Counted from the stretch's first letter, positions 1 through 8,798 are shown. The stretch is DNA of 64,000 nt from Streptomyces panaciradicis (GCF_023516615.1 NZ_JAMGBF010000087.1:1-64000); one strand, 5' to 3'. Made by a program: numbers and translations. Notes: generated by a model not told the origin, from the sequence alone.

Positions 1-113
1 CCCCGCAGCCCGCCGCTCCGGCGCAGCCGCCGAGCCCCCCGCAGCCGGCGCCGGAAGGTTCCGCCACCTCCGCCGCCCCCGCCGACCTGACCAAGCCCGA
101 GGACGCCCGATGA
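1..113 (+). CDS. C-terminal tail of a truncated gene, probably ABC transporter ATPase
   Basis: The window opens inside this gene. Only 36 codons are visible, ending at TGA 111-113. They encode a Pro/Ala-rich, low-complexity tail ending KPEDAR. The stop overlaps the ATG of the following ABC-2 permease (ATGA), so the two are translationally coupled. In Streptomyces such a permease normally follows its ATPase, and these ATPases often carry Pro-rich C-termini, so an ABC ATP-binding protein is inferred. No ATPase motif lies inside the window. Confidence 0.6.
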   Translation, partial: PQPAAPAQPPSPPQPAPEGSATSAAPADLTKPEDAR

Positions 114-988
114 GCACCCCGCAGCCCCCGATGCCGCAGGCCGCCGCACCCGACTGGCAGGCGCCGGCGCCCGGTTCGCCGTATCCCGGCTACACCTCGC
201 CGATCCCCGTGGTGCGCACCCATCTCGGGCACGCGCTCGCCTCGGAGTGGACGAAGATCAGGTCGGTCCGGTCGACCATGTGGACGCTCGGCGTGTTCGT
301 ACTGCTCGTGGTGGGCATCGGCCTGCTGGTCGCCGCGCTGGTGAGCGCCAACGAGTCGGACGGCAGCCTGTCGGGCGAGAACCCGCTGTCCTTCGGCGTC
401 TTCGGCCTGCTGCTGGGCAGCATCTGCATCATCACGCTCGGCGTGCTGACCACGGCCTCCGAGTACGGCACCGGGATGATCCGCACCACGATGACCGCGT
501 GCCCGTCCCGCGCCCGCGTGCTCGCGGCGAAGGCGATCGTGTTCTTCGCGGTCGCGTTCACCGTGACGTTCGTGTCGGTGCTGCTCGTCGCGCTCGCCGA
601 TGTGGCCATGCTGAGCTCGGCCCGGACCCCGTCCGGCGAGGAATGGCTGAAGGGCACCCTCGGCATCTCGTTCTACATCGCCCTGCTCGGACTGCTCTCG
701 CTCGTCATCGGCTCGGTCATCCGGCACTCGGCGGGCGCCATCACGATCATGATCGGCCTGGTGCTGGCGCCGCTGGTGATCGCGCTGTTCATGTTCTCCC
801 AGGCGCTGGAGGACCTGCGCCAGGCGCTGTTCGAGTACTCGATCCCGAACCAGCTGGCCGTGTTCTACTCCAACTCCCTCAGCGACACCGGCGGCCCGAG
901 CGGCTGGGACCCGCTGTGGATCGCCCTCGGCGTCACGGCCGCCGCGTTCGCCGGCGCGGTCGCCCTGCTCAACAGCCGGGACGTGTGA
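110..988 (+). CDS. ABC-2 type transporter permease
   Basis: A 292-residue integral membrane protein. A Pro-rich cytoplasmic N-terminus (about residues 1-35) is followed by a short segment LASEWTKIRSVRSTMWTL, the usual lead-in of ABC-2 permeases, and six predicted membrane spans between about residues 58 and 288. The motif STMWTLGVF followed by a hydrophobic helix and a loop containing YGTGMIRTT is typical of Streptomyces exporters of this class. The start overlaps the stop of the upstream, presumably ATPase, gene by ATGA. The substrate cannot be read from the sequence; such pairs usually export drugs, lipids or peptides. Confidence 0.88.
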   Translation: MSTPQPPMPQAAAPDWQAPAPGSPYPGYTSPIPVVRTHLGHALASEWTKIRSVRSTMWTLGVFVLLVVGIGLLVAALVSANESDGSLSGENPLSFGVFGLLLGSICIITLGVLTTASEYGTGMIRTTMTACPSRARVLAAKAIVFFAVAFTVTFVSVLLVALADVAMLSSARTPSGEEWLKGTLGISFYIALLGLLSLVIGSVIRHSAGAITIMIGLVLAPLVIALFMFSQALEDLRQALFEYSIPNQLAVFYSNSLSDTGGPSGWDPLWIALGVTAAAFAGAVALLNSRDV

Positions 989-1005
989 GCCTGGCGGGAG
1001 CCCCG

Positions 1006-1347
1006 TCAGAACTTCGGCGCGTTACGGGACCGCTGCACCCGCGTGGTGCGGCGGTCCTTCGCGTTCCAGCACGCCTTGTGCCAGTGCCGGCGCTCGTCGA
1101 CGCCCGAGTGCTCCGGCCAGGCCACCACGTGCGGCACCCCGGAGGCGATCATCTGGTCGCAGCCGGGGCAGCGGTAGGTCTTGCCCTGCGCACTCGCGCC
1201 CGCCACGTGCCGCACGCTCCACTCCTCGCCCTGCCAGCTCTCCGTGGACTGCCAGCCGCCGTAGCGGCCGGGGCGGTCGTCCTCGGCGCTGCGGCCGGAC
1301 GAGCCCGACGGATCGGAGCCCTTGGGTCGGTTGCGACGCGGGGACAC
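1006..1347 (-). CDS. Small zinc-ribbon-like hypothetical protein
   Basis: A 113-residue basic protein with a CPGC pair near the middle (RCPGCDQMI) and a later HW-HKACW segment, which together look like a Cys/His metal-binding knuckle. The start was set at GTG 1347, giving (M)SPRRNRPKGS, because a GAGG ribosome site lies 7-8 bases upstream; a GTG four codons earlier (1359) has none. The N-terminus is Arg/Ser-rich and probably disordered. Similar Streptomyces proteins have, from memory, been labelled ATP/GTP-binding, but no P-loop is visible. It faces the ABC permease tail to tail with 17 bp between the stops. Function unknown. Confidence 0.75.
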   Translation of the reverse strand: MSPRRNRPKGSDPSGSSGRSAEDDRPGRYGGWQSTESWQGEEWSVRHVAGASAQGKTYRCPGCDQMIASGVPHVVAWPEHSGVDERRHWHKACWNAKDRRTTRVQRSRNAPKF

Positions 1348-1567
1348 GGAACACCTCACGGGGCTATACAGGAAGCACGGTTCGTGTCCAGCCTACGGTC
1401 CCGGAACCCGGGTACGCGGAGGGCACCGACCCCCCGGGGCCCCTCCGCGACGGCCCGTTCTGCAGACAATCCGCAAATCTCTTCGCCAGGCCGTGACCCC
1501 AGCACGTGTCACACGGTTATGCCGGGTGGGGGAGCTCCATGTCGGAGCCAAGGAAGCAGGAAAAGCA

Positions 1568-2596
1568 ATGCGCGTTGGAAGTTTCGTGTTGTCCGCCCAG
1601 TTCCCGGGACAGGGTCATGGGGAGGCGCTGCACCGCGCGGTCCGGTCGGCGGAGGTCGCCGAGGAGGCCGGTCTGGACTCGGTCTGGCTGGCCGAACACC
1701 ACTTCGTGCCGTACGGGACCTGCCCGTCGGCGATCACCCTGGCGGGGTTCCTGCTGGGCCGCACCCGCCGGCTGCGGGTGGGCACGGCGGTCAGTGTGCT
1801 GCCCACCACCCACCCGGTGGCCCTCGGCGAGCAGGCCGCGCTGCTGCACCTCACCTCCGGCGGGCGGTTCTCGCTGGGCGTGGGGCGCGGCGGACCGTGG
1901 GTGGACCTGGAGGTGTTCGGCTCGGGTCTGGCCGCCTACGACGAGGGGTTCCCTGAATCACTCGATCTGCTGGTGCGCTGGCTGCGCGAGCCGTCCGTCG
2001 GGGCGGCCGGGGACCGGTTCCGGTTCCGTGAGGTCCCGGTCGTGCCCAGGCCGTCGGAGTCGCTGTCGGGTCCCGACGGCCCCGAGGTCGTCGTCGCCTG
2101 CACGTCCGCCAAGAGCGTGCGGCTGGCCGCCGAGCGGGCGCTGCCGATGCTGCTCGGCATGCATGTGGGCGACGAGGAGAAGGCGGAAATGGTCGCCCTG
2201 TGGCGGCAGTCGGCGCGCGACGCCGGGCACCCCCCGGAGCGCGTCATGGGCGCCGGCCATGTCTCGGCCGGCGTCTGCCAGATCGCGGACCGGCGCACGG
2301 ACGCGGTGGAGGCGCTGACGAAGGCGATGCCGGGCTGGCTCCGGCAGGGGCTGGACGCGCATGTCACGGTGGACGGCCGGCTCCGGCAGATGCGCGACCC
2401 GCTCGCGTACACCGAACTGCTCTGCGGACTGCACCCGGTGGGCACCCCGCGGCTGTGCGTCGACCGGCTCACGGCGACCAGCGAGCGGACGGGCATCTCC
2501 CGCTTCGCCCTGCTGGTCGAGGGCTCCGGAGACCTCGCGGCCACCGAGGAGAACGTACGGCGGCTGGGCGCCGAGGTCCTCCCCCACCTCGGCTGA
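1568..2596 (+). CDS. LLM class flavin-dependent oxidoreductase (luciferase-like monooxygenase)
   Basis: 342 residues of the bacterial-luciferase TIM-barrel family, which uses reduced FMN or F420 for oxygenation or hydride transfer. Recognisable landmarks are the early GLDSVWLAEHHF strand (about residues 37-48), VGTAVSVLPTTHPV (the flavin-phosphate strand) and GGRFSLGVGRG. ATG 1568 is chosen because AGGAAGCAGGAA lies just upstream and the family homology begins directly at MRVGSFVLSAQFPGQ; the reading frame is open further upstream but lacks family sequence. The substrate is unknown. It is separated from the convergent SCO5389-family gene by a hairpin. Confidence 0.9.
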   Translation: MRVGSFVLSAQFPGQGHGEALHRAVRSAEVAEEAGLDSVWLAEHHFVPYGTCPSAITLAGFLLGRTRRLRVGTAVSVLPTTHPVALGEQAALLHLTSGGRFSLGVGRGGPWVDLEVFGSGLAAYDEGFPESLDLLVRWLREPSVGAAGDRFRFREVPVVPRPSESLSGPDGPEVVVACTSAKSVRLAAERALPMLLGMHVGDEEKAEMVALWRQSARDAGHPPERVMGAGHVSAGVCQIADRRTDAVEALTKAMPGWLRQGLDAHVTVDGRLRQMRDPLAYTELLCGLHPVGTPRLCVDRLTATSERTGISRFALLVEGSGDLAATEENVRRLGAEVLPHLG

Positions 2597-2615
2597 CCGC
2601 GTGGTCCGGCAGGGG

Positions 2616-2664
2616 GCTTGCCGCTCCGGTACTTGATGCACCTCCCGCGTACGGAGCGGCAAGC
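2616..2664. terminator. Bidirectional hairpin terminator between convergent genes
   Basis: A 13-bp perfect inverted repeat (GCTTGCCGCTCCG at 2616-2628 and its complement at 2652-2664) with a 23-nt loop lies in the 82 bp between the stops of the flavin oxidoreductase and the SCO5389-family gene. There is no strong U-tract, which is common for Streptomyces terminators. Confidence 0.7.
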
Positions 2665-2678
2665 GAGCGGCATGCCGC

Positions 2679-3071
2679 TCAGCAGTCCCTGAACTCCGGA
2701 GACTGGTTGAGCAGCTGACTGCGGACCGAGGTGAAGCGCGCCAGCGTCCCGTCGACGGACGAGTCCAACGGGAACACCGCCACCCGGTGGCAGTTCTGGA
2801 AAGCCAGCCGGACACCGAAGTGCCGCTGGAGCGCGCCGCGTATCGCGTCACTCGCGAGCGCACGCAGCAGCTGACCGCGTGCCTGCTCGTCCGGCGGAGG
2901 CGTCTGGTTGTCGGCGAACTGTCCGCCGTCGACCTTCAGCTGGGCCACCAGGGAGCTGATCATCTCCCACGCGTAGGGCAGGGAGGTCCGGACGCAGTCG
3001 ACGAATTCTGCTTCGTCGACCTCGCCTCGCTCGGCCTTCTCGAGTAGGGCCGGTGAGACGTCGAGCGACAT
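2679..3071 (-). CDS. SCO5389 family protein
   Basis: 130 residues, beginning MSLDVSPALLEKAERGEVDEAEFVDCVR. This matches, from memory, the conserved Streptomyces family named after SCO5389, the neighbour of nucS. It is a soluble, mostly helical protein with no signal peptide or recognisable catalytic motif; it has a conserved-looking LPYAWEM segment and a C-terminus rich in Arg, Asn and Phe. GGGTTC and GGAGAACCC just upstream of ATG 3071 supply the ribosome site. It is divergent from nucS across a 254-bp intergenic region. Function unknown; the fixed location beside nucS is suggestive only. Confidence 0.85.
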   Translation of the reverse strand: MSLDVSPALLEKAERGEVDEAEFVDCVRTSLPYAWEMISSLVAQLKVDGGQFADNQTPPPDEQARGQLLRALASDAIRGALQRHFGVRLAFQNCHRVAVFPLDSSVDGTLARFTSVRSQLLNQSPEFRDC

Positions 3072-3325
3072 GGGTTCTCCTCTCGCACCCCTGTGATCGA
3101 CAGGGGTTGCCGGACAGATAAGGGAGTTCGCGATACCGACACGCTGTGTACACGCCTCGCGACCTCCCGTTTATACGGTAGGCAACGGACCGTGACGGCA
3201 CCAGGAGATTGCGTACATAGGGGGTCCCCTTTAGGCACACAATCGGCCACAACCGAACAGGGGCGGTCAGTCGTCTTCTGGGGCGAATCGCGTCGACACC
3301 TGCCCGTCGAGTAGCGTTGCCGACC
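3072..3325. promoter_or_regulatory. Divergent promoter region between SCO5389-family gene and nucS
   Basis: This 254-bp gap separates two divergently transcribed genes and must hold promoters for both. It is clearly richer in A/T than the flanking genes. It contains the short palindrome CCGTTTATACGG at about 3168-3179, which also offers a TATAAA-like element on the minus strand. No -35 element with good spacing could be assigned, so individual promoters are not called. Confidence 0.45.
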
Positions 3326-3997
3326 ATGCGTCTCGTCATCGCCCGATGCTCCGTCGACTACGCGGGCCGGCTCACCGCCCATCTCCCCTCCGCGCCCCGC
3401 CTGATCCTGGTGAAGGCGGACGGCAGTGTGTCGATCCACGCGGACGACCGTGCCTACAAGCCCCTGAACTGGATGTCCCCGCCCTGCACGCTGAAGGAGG
3501 GCGCGGGCGACGACGAGGGCGTCTGGACCGTCATCAACAAAACGGGCGAGAAACTCATCATCACGATGGAGGAGGTCCTCCACGACTCCTCGCACGAACT
3601 CGGCGTAGACCCGGGCCTGATCAAGGACGGCGTGGAAGCACACCTTCAGGAGCTCCTCGCCGACCGCATAGAGACCCTCGGCGAGGGCTACTCCCTCATC
3701 CGGCGCGAGTACATGACCGCCATCGGGCCCGTCGACATCCTGTGCCGGGACGCCGAGGGGCAGACCGTGGCGGTGGAGATCAAGCGACGCGGCGAGATCG
3801 ACGGCGTCGAGCAACTCACCCGTTATCTGGAGCTGTTGAACCGCGACCCGCATCTGGCCCCGGTCCGCGGCATCTTCGCGGCACAGGAGATCAAACCGCA
3901 GGCCCGCGTCCTGGCCACCGACCGCGGGATCGGCTGCGCGGTGCTGGACTACGACGCGCTGCGCGGCATCGAGGACGACAAGCTGCGGCTGTTCTGA
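3326..3997 (+). CDS. nucS: Endonuclease NucS (non-canonical mismatch repair)
   Basis: A 223-residue NucS/EndoMS, which in actinobacteria lacking MutS/MutL cuts both strands at mismatches. The N-terminal dimerisation/DNA-binding part includes RLVIARCSVDYAGRL, and the C-terminal RecB-like nuclease core shows GPVDILCRD, then VAVEIKRRGEIDGVEQL, giving the Asp, Glu and Lys catalytic residues. It ends KLRLF, resembling a sliding-clamp binding motif. ATG 3326 gives the usual family start MRLVIARC; a TTG three codons earlier is less likely. It converges on the NTPase gene across a perfect 16-bp hairpin. Confidence 0.97.
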   Translation: MRLVIARCSVDYAGRLTAHLPSAPRLILVKADGSVSIHADDRAYKPLNWMSPPCTLKEGAGDDEGVWTVINKTGEKLIITMEEVLHDSSHELGVDPGLIKDGVEAHLQELLADRIETLGEGYSLIRREYMTAIGPVDILCRDAEGQTVAVEIKRRGEIDGVEQLTRYLELLNRDPHLAPVRGIFAAQEIKPQARVLATDRGIGCAVLDYDALRGIEDDKLRLF

Positions 3998-4013
3998 GCG
4001 ACGGCGGTACGGC

Positions 4014-4049
4014 GAAGGGGCCGCGTTCCACGGGGAACGCGGCCCCTTC
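4014..4049. terminator. Strong bidirectional terminator downstream of nucS
   Basis: A perfect 16-bp stem (GAAGGGGCCGCGTTCC at 4014-4029, complement at 4034-4049) with a four-base ACGG loop fills the 64-bp space between the stop of nucS and the stop of the convergent NTPase gene. The AA/TT ends give short U-tracts in both directions. Confidence 0.92.
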
Positions 4050-4061
4050 GGTGTGCCCGGC

Positions 4062-6614
4062 TCAGATCACCCCGCCCGAGCCGTCGCTCGCGGGCGCGCT
4101 GACCGAAGCGGTCGTCTGCGCCGGGGCGCTCGACGACGCCGGGGCGCCGGAGGCCGGGCCGCTGGCCGTCGTGGACGTGGAGGGGGGCGCCGCCGTCGAC
4201 GATGCTGAAGGCGAAGGCGAGGCCGGGGTGCTCGGTGACGTCGACGGGCTCGAAGACGACGTGCTCGGCTTCGGCGACGAGGGGGACGACGACGTGGGCG
4301 GCTTGGACGGCGACTTCGACGGCGAACTCGACGAACCGCCGCCGCCGGAACCCTTCGTGCCGCTCGGCCTCGCCGACGGGGTGGCACCGTTGTCGGACGG
4401 CGGCGTCGGGTCGTCCGAGGTGCCGTAGGTGCCGTCGGGGCCCGGATCGGTCGGCCGGCTCGTGGCCGTGCCGGTGTCGCCGCCCTTGTCGGTCTTCGGC
4501 TTGTCCGCGCCGAGGGAGCCGTCGTCGACGCCCTGGCTGGCGGACGGGTTCACCCCGACCTTGTCGGAGGGGTTGTTGGCGTCGTTGTTGGAGGTCGCGC
4601 CGAGCGTCACCACCGTGCCCAGCACGGCGACGAGCAGCGCGCCCGCGCCGGCCGCCACCAGGTTGCGGCGGGCGAGGCCGCGGATGCCCACGCGGTGGGC
4701 CTTGGGCGGGTGCCCGGACGACGCCGACCGGTTGACGACGATCGTCGCGCCCTCGCCCGTGGAAGGGGCCGCGGGCCGCGCGGGCGGGAAACCCGCGAGG
4801 ACCGCCGGGACACCGCCCGGCGGCGACTGGGACTCCTCGTAGCGGGCGTCCGGCACCTCCTCGCCGGCCGCCGAGACGAGACCCGGTGCCGTGCCGGTGC
4901 GGTCGGCGACCAGGGCGAGGGCGCGCCGGGCGGCGACCGTGCCGCGCTTGTCGGATATGGCGCCGCGCAGAGCGAGGGAGGTCTCCAGCTCGGTGCGGGC
5001 CCGGTCGAACTGTCCGTCGCAGAGGGCGAGGACGCCCAGCTCGTGGTGGAAGTAGGCCTGTTCGGACACCTCTTCCGCCAGCCGGGACGCCTCGGCGCCG
5101 GAGCGCAGGGCGCGTTCCCAGGCGCTGAAGTCCAGCCCCGCGGCGAAGGCGGGCGCGGCCGTGCGGGCCAGCTGGACGGTGACGGCCTCCTCGCCCTCCG
5201 CGGGCGGGGTGGTGCCCGGCACCAGGGCGCCGAGAGCGGCGAGCAGGGCGTCGGCCTCGGCGCACACCCGCTCCGGGGTGACCGACGGATGCCCGGCCCA
5301 CCAGGCGTAGTGCTGGGCGGCGGTCCGGGCGCGGGCCTCGATGTCGTCGTTGTAGCCGGCGGCCTCCAACTGCTGGAGCACGCCGGCGGCGAGGCGGTAG
5401 CGGGAGCCGACCGGGGAGACCAGCCCGCAGGAGGCCAGTTCGCCGAGGGCGGCGTCGGCGTGGGTGTCGCCGACGAGCGCCGGCAGGTGGGCCTGGTGGG
5501 GCACCTCGCCGCCGAGGGCGACCGCGAAGCGCAGGGTCGCGCGGGCCGACGGGCTCAGCCGGGCGGCGAGCAGCGGGGCGGGCGCGGCGGCCTCGCCGAG
5601 CGAGGGCAGCGGTACGGCGTCGTCCTCGGCGTCGAACGGGGCGTCGAAGGGCGCGTCCACGGGCAGGGAGTCGGCGAAGACTCCGAACTCGTCGACGGCG
5701 CCGACCCCGGCCCGCTGCTGGTCCCGCTGGCGCAGCAGGGCGCCGGCCTGGACGAACCGCAGCGGCAGGCCCTCGGACTCGAACCAGAGGTCGCCGGCCC
5801 AGTTGGCCTCCTCCTCGGTGAGCGCCCGGCCGGCGACGCGCTCGATGATGTCGACGCCGCCCGCCCGTTCCAGGCCGCCGAGGACGACCTCCTCGACGGC
5901 GGAGTCGGCGGAGGGCGCGGGCACGTCGGGCGTGGCGCCGATCACGAAGGCGCACTCGGGCGTGGCGTCGAGCAGCTCGTCGAGGGCGGCGCCGCCGAAC
6001 TCGATGTCGTCCAGGACGACGACCGCGCCGATCTCCCGGACGAGGGCGAGCAGTTCCTCCCGCTCCGGGCGGTACAGGGGCGCGGCGTAGACGGCGTAGA
6101 AGAGGTCGTGGAGCAGTTCCCCGGCGCTGCGGTGGAAGCCGTTGAGGCGGACGACGCCGTCGGGGGCGAGGTCCGCGCAGTCCTCCGCGACCAGGTCGAG
6201 CAGGGCGGTGCGGCCGGAGCCGGCGGGTCCGGTGAGGCGTACGGAGCGGCCGCGGGCGAGCAGGCGGACCAGCGTCTCGCGCTCGTCCTGGCGTTCCAGG
6301 AGCGGCAGGGCGGCCGGGGCCGGTCCCGGCGGGACGGGTGCCCGGGCGGCGCGGGCCGCCTCGGCGCGCTCGGCAGCGGTGAGCTTCCCGGGCCGGGCCG
6401 GTCGCTCGCCGGGCGGACAGGGCTCTATCTCGCTGCCGTCGACGGGATTGACGGTGAGCAGGTGGTCGCCCGTGACGAGTTGCACCGTGCGGGCGAGCGC
6501 GGGCGTGTGCTGTCCGAAGTCGGGTGTGAGGGGGTCCCTGGGCGGGCGCTGGCGCGACGCGCCGGTGTCGCCGTCATGGCCGTAGCCCTCGGGTCCCCGG
6601 TTGTTCGGGTCCAT
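4062..6614 (-). CDS. Large membrane-anchored NTPase with Ser/Pro-rich exported tail
   Basis: 850 residues with a modular layout. Residues 1-100 are Pro/Ala-rich. A P-loop NTPase follows: GPAGSGRTA at about 129-137 (Walker A) and VVVLDDIE at about 198-203 (Walker B), with an ExEEANWAGDLWFESEGLPLRF segment typical of STAND/AAA-type ATPases. A helical, TPR-like region spans about 330-560. There is one membrane span near 648-671, then a roughly 180-residue Ser/Thr/Pro/Gly-rich tail that should lie outside the cell. It lies just downstream of a STAS-domain gene in the same direction. GGGGGG precedes ATG 6614. This is probably a signalling ATPase at the membrane; the ligand is unknown. Confidence 0.85.
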   Translation of the reverse strand: MDPNNRGPEGYGHDGDTGASRQRPPRDPLTPDFGQHTPALARTVQLVTGDHLLTVNPVDGSEIEPCPPGERPARPGKLTAAERAEAARAARAPVPPGPAPAALPLLERQDERETLVRLLARGRSVRLTGPAGSGRTALLDLVAEDCADLAPDGVVRLNGFHRSAGELLHDLFYAVYAAPLYRPEREELLALVREIGAVVVLDDIEFGGAALDELLDATPECAFVIGATPDVPAPSADSAVEEVVLGGLERAGGVDIIERVAGRALTEEEANWAGDLWFESEGLPLRFVQAGALLRQRDQQRAGVGAVDEFGVFADSLPVDAPFDAPFDAEDDAVPLPSLGEAAAPAPLLAARLSPSARATLRFAVALGGEVPHQAHLPALVGDTHADAALGELASCGLVSPVGSRYRLAAGVLQQLEAAGYNDDIEARARTAAQHYAWWAGHPSVTPERVCAEADALLAALGALVPGTTPPAEGEEAVTVQLARTAAPAFAAGLDFSAWERALRSGAEASRLAEEVSEQAYFHHELGVLALCDGQFDRARTELETSLALRGAISDKRGTVAARRALALVADRTGTAPGLVSAAGEEVPDARYEESQSPPGGVPAVLAGFPPARPAAPSTGEGATIVVNRSASSGHPPKAHRVGIRGLARRNLVAAGAGALLVAVLGTVVTLGATSNNDANNPSDKVGVNPSASQGVDDGSLGADKPKTDKGGDTGTATSRPTDPGPDGTYGTSDDPTPPSDNGATPSARPSGTKGSGGGGSSSSPSKSPSKPPTSSSPSSPKPSTSSSSPSTSPSTPASPSPSASSTAAPPSTSTTASGPASGAPASSSAPAQTTASVSAPASDGSGGVI

Positions 6615-6871
6615 AGGTCAAGCCCCCCAAAAGCGATCGTGTGCCGATACAGCCCCTCCCGGCCTTGTCGCACACTCCGCTGTCGCTTCTGGCTCGGTGC
6701 CCGCTCGAGGGTTTCGCTGGCGGCGGGCAGCCGAACCCTAAACCTTCGCTCAGTATCTACGACAGCCCGGGGTACGGCGCCGCCCGAGACGTCACAGTGT
6801 CGTGTGGATCGCGCTGACCTGCGTCTCCCGGCCGGAATGTCCGGCCCCGTGCGCCCCACGCGTGCCAGATG

Positions 6872-7195
6872 TCACACGCGGGGCAGCGACTCCGCCCCGA
6901 TGCCCCCCTCGATCGCCAGGATCCGGTGCAGCCGGGTGGCCACCAGCAGGCGCTGCATCTGCGGCGGTACGTCGCGCAGCACCAGGCGCCGGCCGCAGCG
7001 GCCGGCCCGCCGGTGGACGCCCATGATCACCCCGAGTCCGGTGGCGTCCCAGGAGTCCAGTTCGGACAGGTCGAGCACGAGGTCGCCGACTCCGTCGTCG
7101 ACGGCGGAGTGCAGGACCGTGCGGGCGTCCGCCGCGCTGCGCACGTCGAGGCGGCCCCCGACGACCAGCTCGGCGTGGTCGCCCCTGATGAACAT
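6872..7195 (-). CDS. STAS domain protein (anti-sigma factor antagonist-like)
   Basis: 107 residues forming a single STAS domain. In such anti-anti-sigma factors a Ser/Thr at the helix start is phosphorylated by a partner kinase. The signature here is DLSELDSWDATGLGVIMG, so the phosphorylatable position before the T-G-L helix appears to be Asp-Ala-Thr with Ser two residues earlier, not a canonical DSSGL. ATG 7195 is used because GGGGAG lies 6 bases upstream. It is in the same direction as the downstream membrane NTPase, with 257 bp between them. No RsbW-like kinase lies nearby. Confidence 0.88.
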   Translation of the reverse strand: MFIRGDHAELVVGGRLDVRSAADARTVLHSAVDDGVGDLVLDLSELDSWDATGLGVIMGVHRRAGRCGRRLVLRDVPPQMQRLLVATRLHRILAIEGGIGAESLPRV

Positions 7196-7365
7196 AAGCG
7201 CTCCCCGTGAGTGCGTGGTCGTACTCCGTGACGGTGGCTGTGCATCGTCTGACTGCTCCAGCGGCGACGAGGTTGCCGTCTGTGAGCGAACCGATACCGA
7301 ATTCACCCCCGCGAGTGATGCTCCCGGGGTTTGTGCGGTTTCAGTGGCTGGACGTACCGATGTGG

Positions 7366-8214
7366 TCAGTACGTGTAGAAGCCCTGCCCGCTCTTGCGCC
7401 CGATGTCACCGGCGTCAACCATCCGGCGCATCAGCTCCGGCGGCGCGAACTTCTCGTCCTGCGACTCGGTGTAGATGTTGCTGGTGGCGTGCAGCAGGAT
7501 GTCGACGCCGGTCAGGTCCGCCGTCGCCAGCGGGCCCATCGCGTGGCCGAAGCCCAGCTTGCAGGCGAGGTCGATGTCCTCGGCGGTGGCGACGCCCGAC
7601 TCGTAGAGCTTGGTGGCCTCCACGACGAGGGCGGAGATGAGCCGGGTGGTGACGAAGCCGGCCACGTCGCGGTTGACGACGATGCAGGTCTTGCCGACGG
7701 ACTCGGCGAACTCCCGCGCGGTGGCGAGGGTTTCGTCGCTGGTCTTGTAGCCGCGGACCAGTTCGACGAGCTGCATCATCGGCACCGGCGAGAAGAAGTG
7801 GACGCCGACGACCCGCTCGGGGTGCTCGGTGGCCGCCGCGATCTTGGTGATCGGGATCGCGGAGGTGTTGGACGCCAGCACGGTGTCCTCGCGCACGATC
7901 TTGTCGAGCGTGCGGAAGATCTCGTGCTTGACCTCCAGCTTCTCGAACACGGCCTCGACGACGATGTCGGCGTCGGCGGCCGCGTCCAGATCGGTGGTCG
8001 CGGTGATGCGGGCGAGGGCGGCGTCGGCGTCGTGCGCCTCCATCTTCCCCTTGCTCACGAACTTGTCGTACGAGGCCTTGATGCCGTCGGTGCCGCGCCG
8101 GAGGGCCTCGTCCGTGACGTCCCGCAGGACGACGTCCCAGCCGGCCTGGGCCGAGACCTGGGCGATACCGGAACCCATCAGGCCGGCGCCGATGACGGCA
8201 AGCTTCCGTGCCAC
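7366..8214 (-). CDS. 3-hydroxybutyryl-CoA dehydrogenase
   Basis: 282 residues catalysing NAD(P)-dependent oxidation or reduction between 3-hydroxybutyryl-CoA and acetoacetyl-CoA. The N-terminal Rossmann fold shows GAGLMGSGIAQ at about residues 9-19. SNTSAIPITKIA, the catalytic region GVHFFSPVPMMQLVE with the active-site His, the C-terminal NRDVAGFVTTRL and DLACKLGFGHAMGP are all in place. The length fits the short single-function family. It starts with GTG 8214 behind GGGGAG. It probably serves fatty acid or butyrate and polyketide precursor metabolism. Confidence 0.95.
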   Translation of the reverse strand: MARKLAVIGAGLMGSGIAQVSAQAGWDVVLRDVTDEALRRGTDGIKASYDKFVSKGKMEAHDADAALARITATTDLDAAADADIVVEAVFEKLEVKHEIFRTLDKIVREDTVLASNTSAIPITKIAAATEHPERVVGVHFFSPVPMMQLVELVRGYKTSDETLATAREFAESVGKTCIVVNRDVAGFVTTRLISALVVEATKLYESGVATAEDIDLACKLGFGHAMGPLATADLTGVDILLHATSNIYTESQDEKFAPPELMRRMVDAGDIGRKSGQGFYTY

Positions 8215-8352
8215 GTTTGCGACTCCCCTTTGAAACGCCTTGCACCATGTCGATGTATGTCTCTTCGGCGGACCTTAGCGTTCGTGAGGTGCCGTGTGTC
8301 CGGTAAGTAATGCGCGTCACGTCTCATCTGACGGACATCACACCGGCAGGGG

Positions 8353-8798
8353 TCATACGACGCCACGGACGGCGTAGTTGAGCGCCTTCTCGCCCAACGG
8401 CTCCTCGATGTCGTCGAGGAGGCCCAGCACCTCTCGTGACACTTCGCGTGGATCGCGCCCCTTGACCATCTCGCGCCGAATGACCGCCATGACGGCACTG
8501 TGCGCCCGGCCCAGCTGACCGGCGATCAGGTGGGGCAGCGGGTCGTCGTCGGCCGCGCCCGCCTCCTCGCGCAGCGCCGCCTCCAGGTTGTCCTGGTCCT
8601 CCTGGCCGATGGCCCACAGCCGGGAGCGCAGCCCGGCATCAGGCCGAGCCGCGGCGAGACCGCCTCGGCCTCCTCGCGCGGTTCCCGCAGGACGGCGTCG
8701 GCGGCCGACTCCCCGTCGCGCCGCCCGCGCACCCACCGGGCCAAGCGATCGCCCACGTCGCCGGAGCGGTCGAAGAAGAGGTCTTCCTTGGCGGGGAA
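8353..8798 (-). pseudogene. Decayed TetR family regulator (N-terminus deleted, frameshifted)
   Basis: Read leftward, the fragment begins at FPAKEDLFFDR, the end of a TetR helix-turn-helix (normally preceded by YYHF/YRYF), and ends at a normal stop (8353) after EKALNYAVRGVV. The DNA-recognition helix and everything before it are missing. Around 8637 the frame changes: DRLARWVRGRRDG...LGLMPG is in one frame and LRSRLWAIGQEDQDNLEAALRE continues in another, so one base has been lost. The break at about 8799 abuts the remnant of an ABC ATPase pointing the other way, showing that one deletion removed both 5' ends. Confidence 0.88.

Noticed and set aside
1322..1567. Upstream extension of the flavin oxidoreductase
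   Set aside because: The frame is open but the family sequence begins at ATG 1568, which has a good ribosome site.
3168..3179. CCGTTTATACGG as a defined operator
   Set aside because: Only 12 bp, no second copy and no matching promoter spacing; mentioned but not called.
4695..7640. A 981-codon open frame on the plus strand
   Set aside because: Antisense to the NTPase and STAS genes; composition Gly/Arg/Val/Ala only, no motif.
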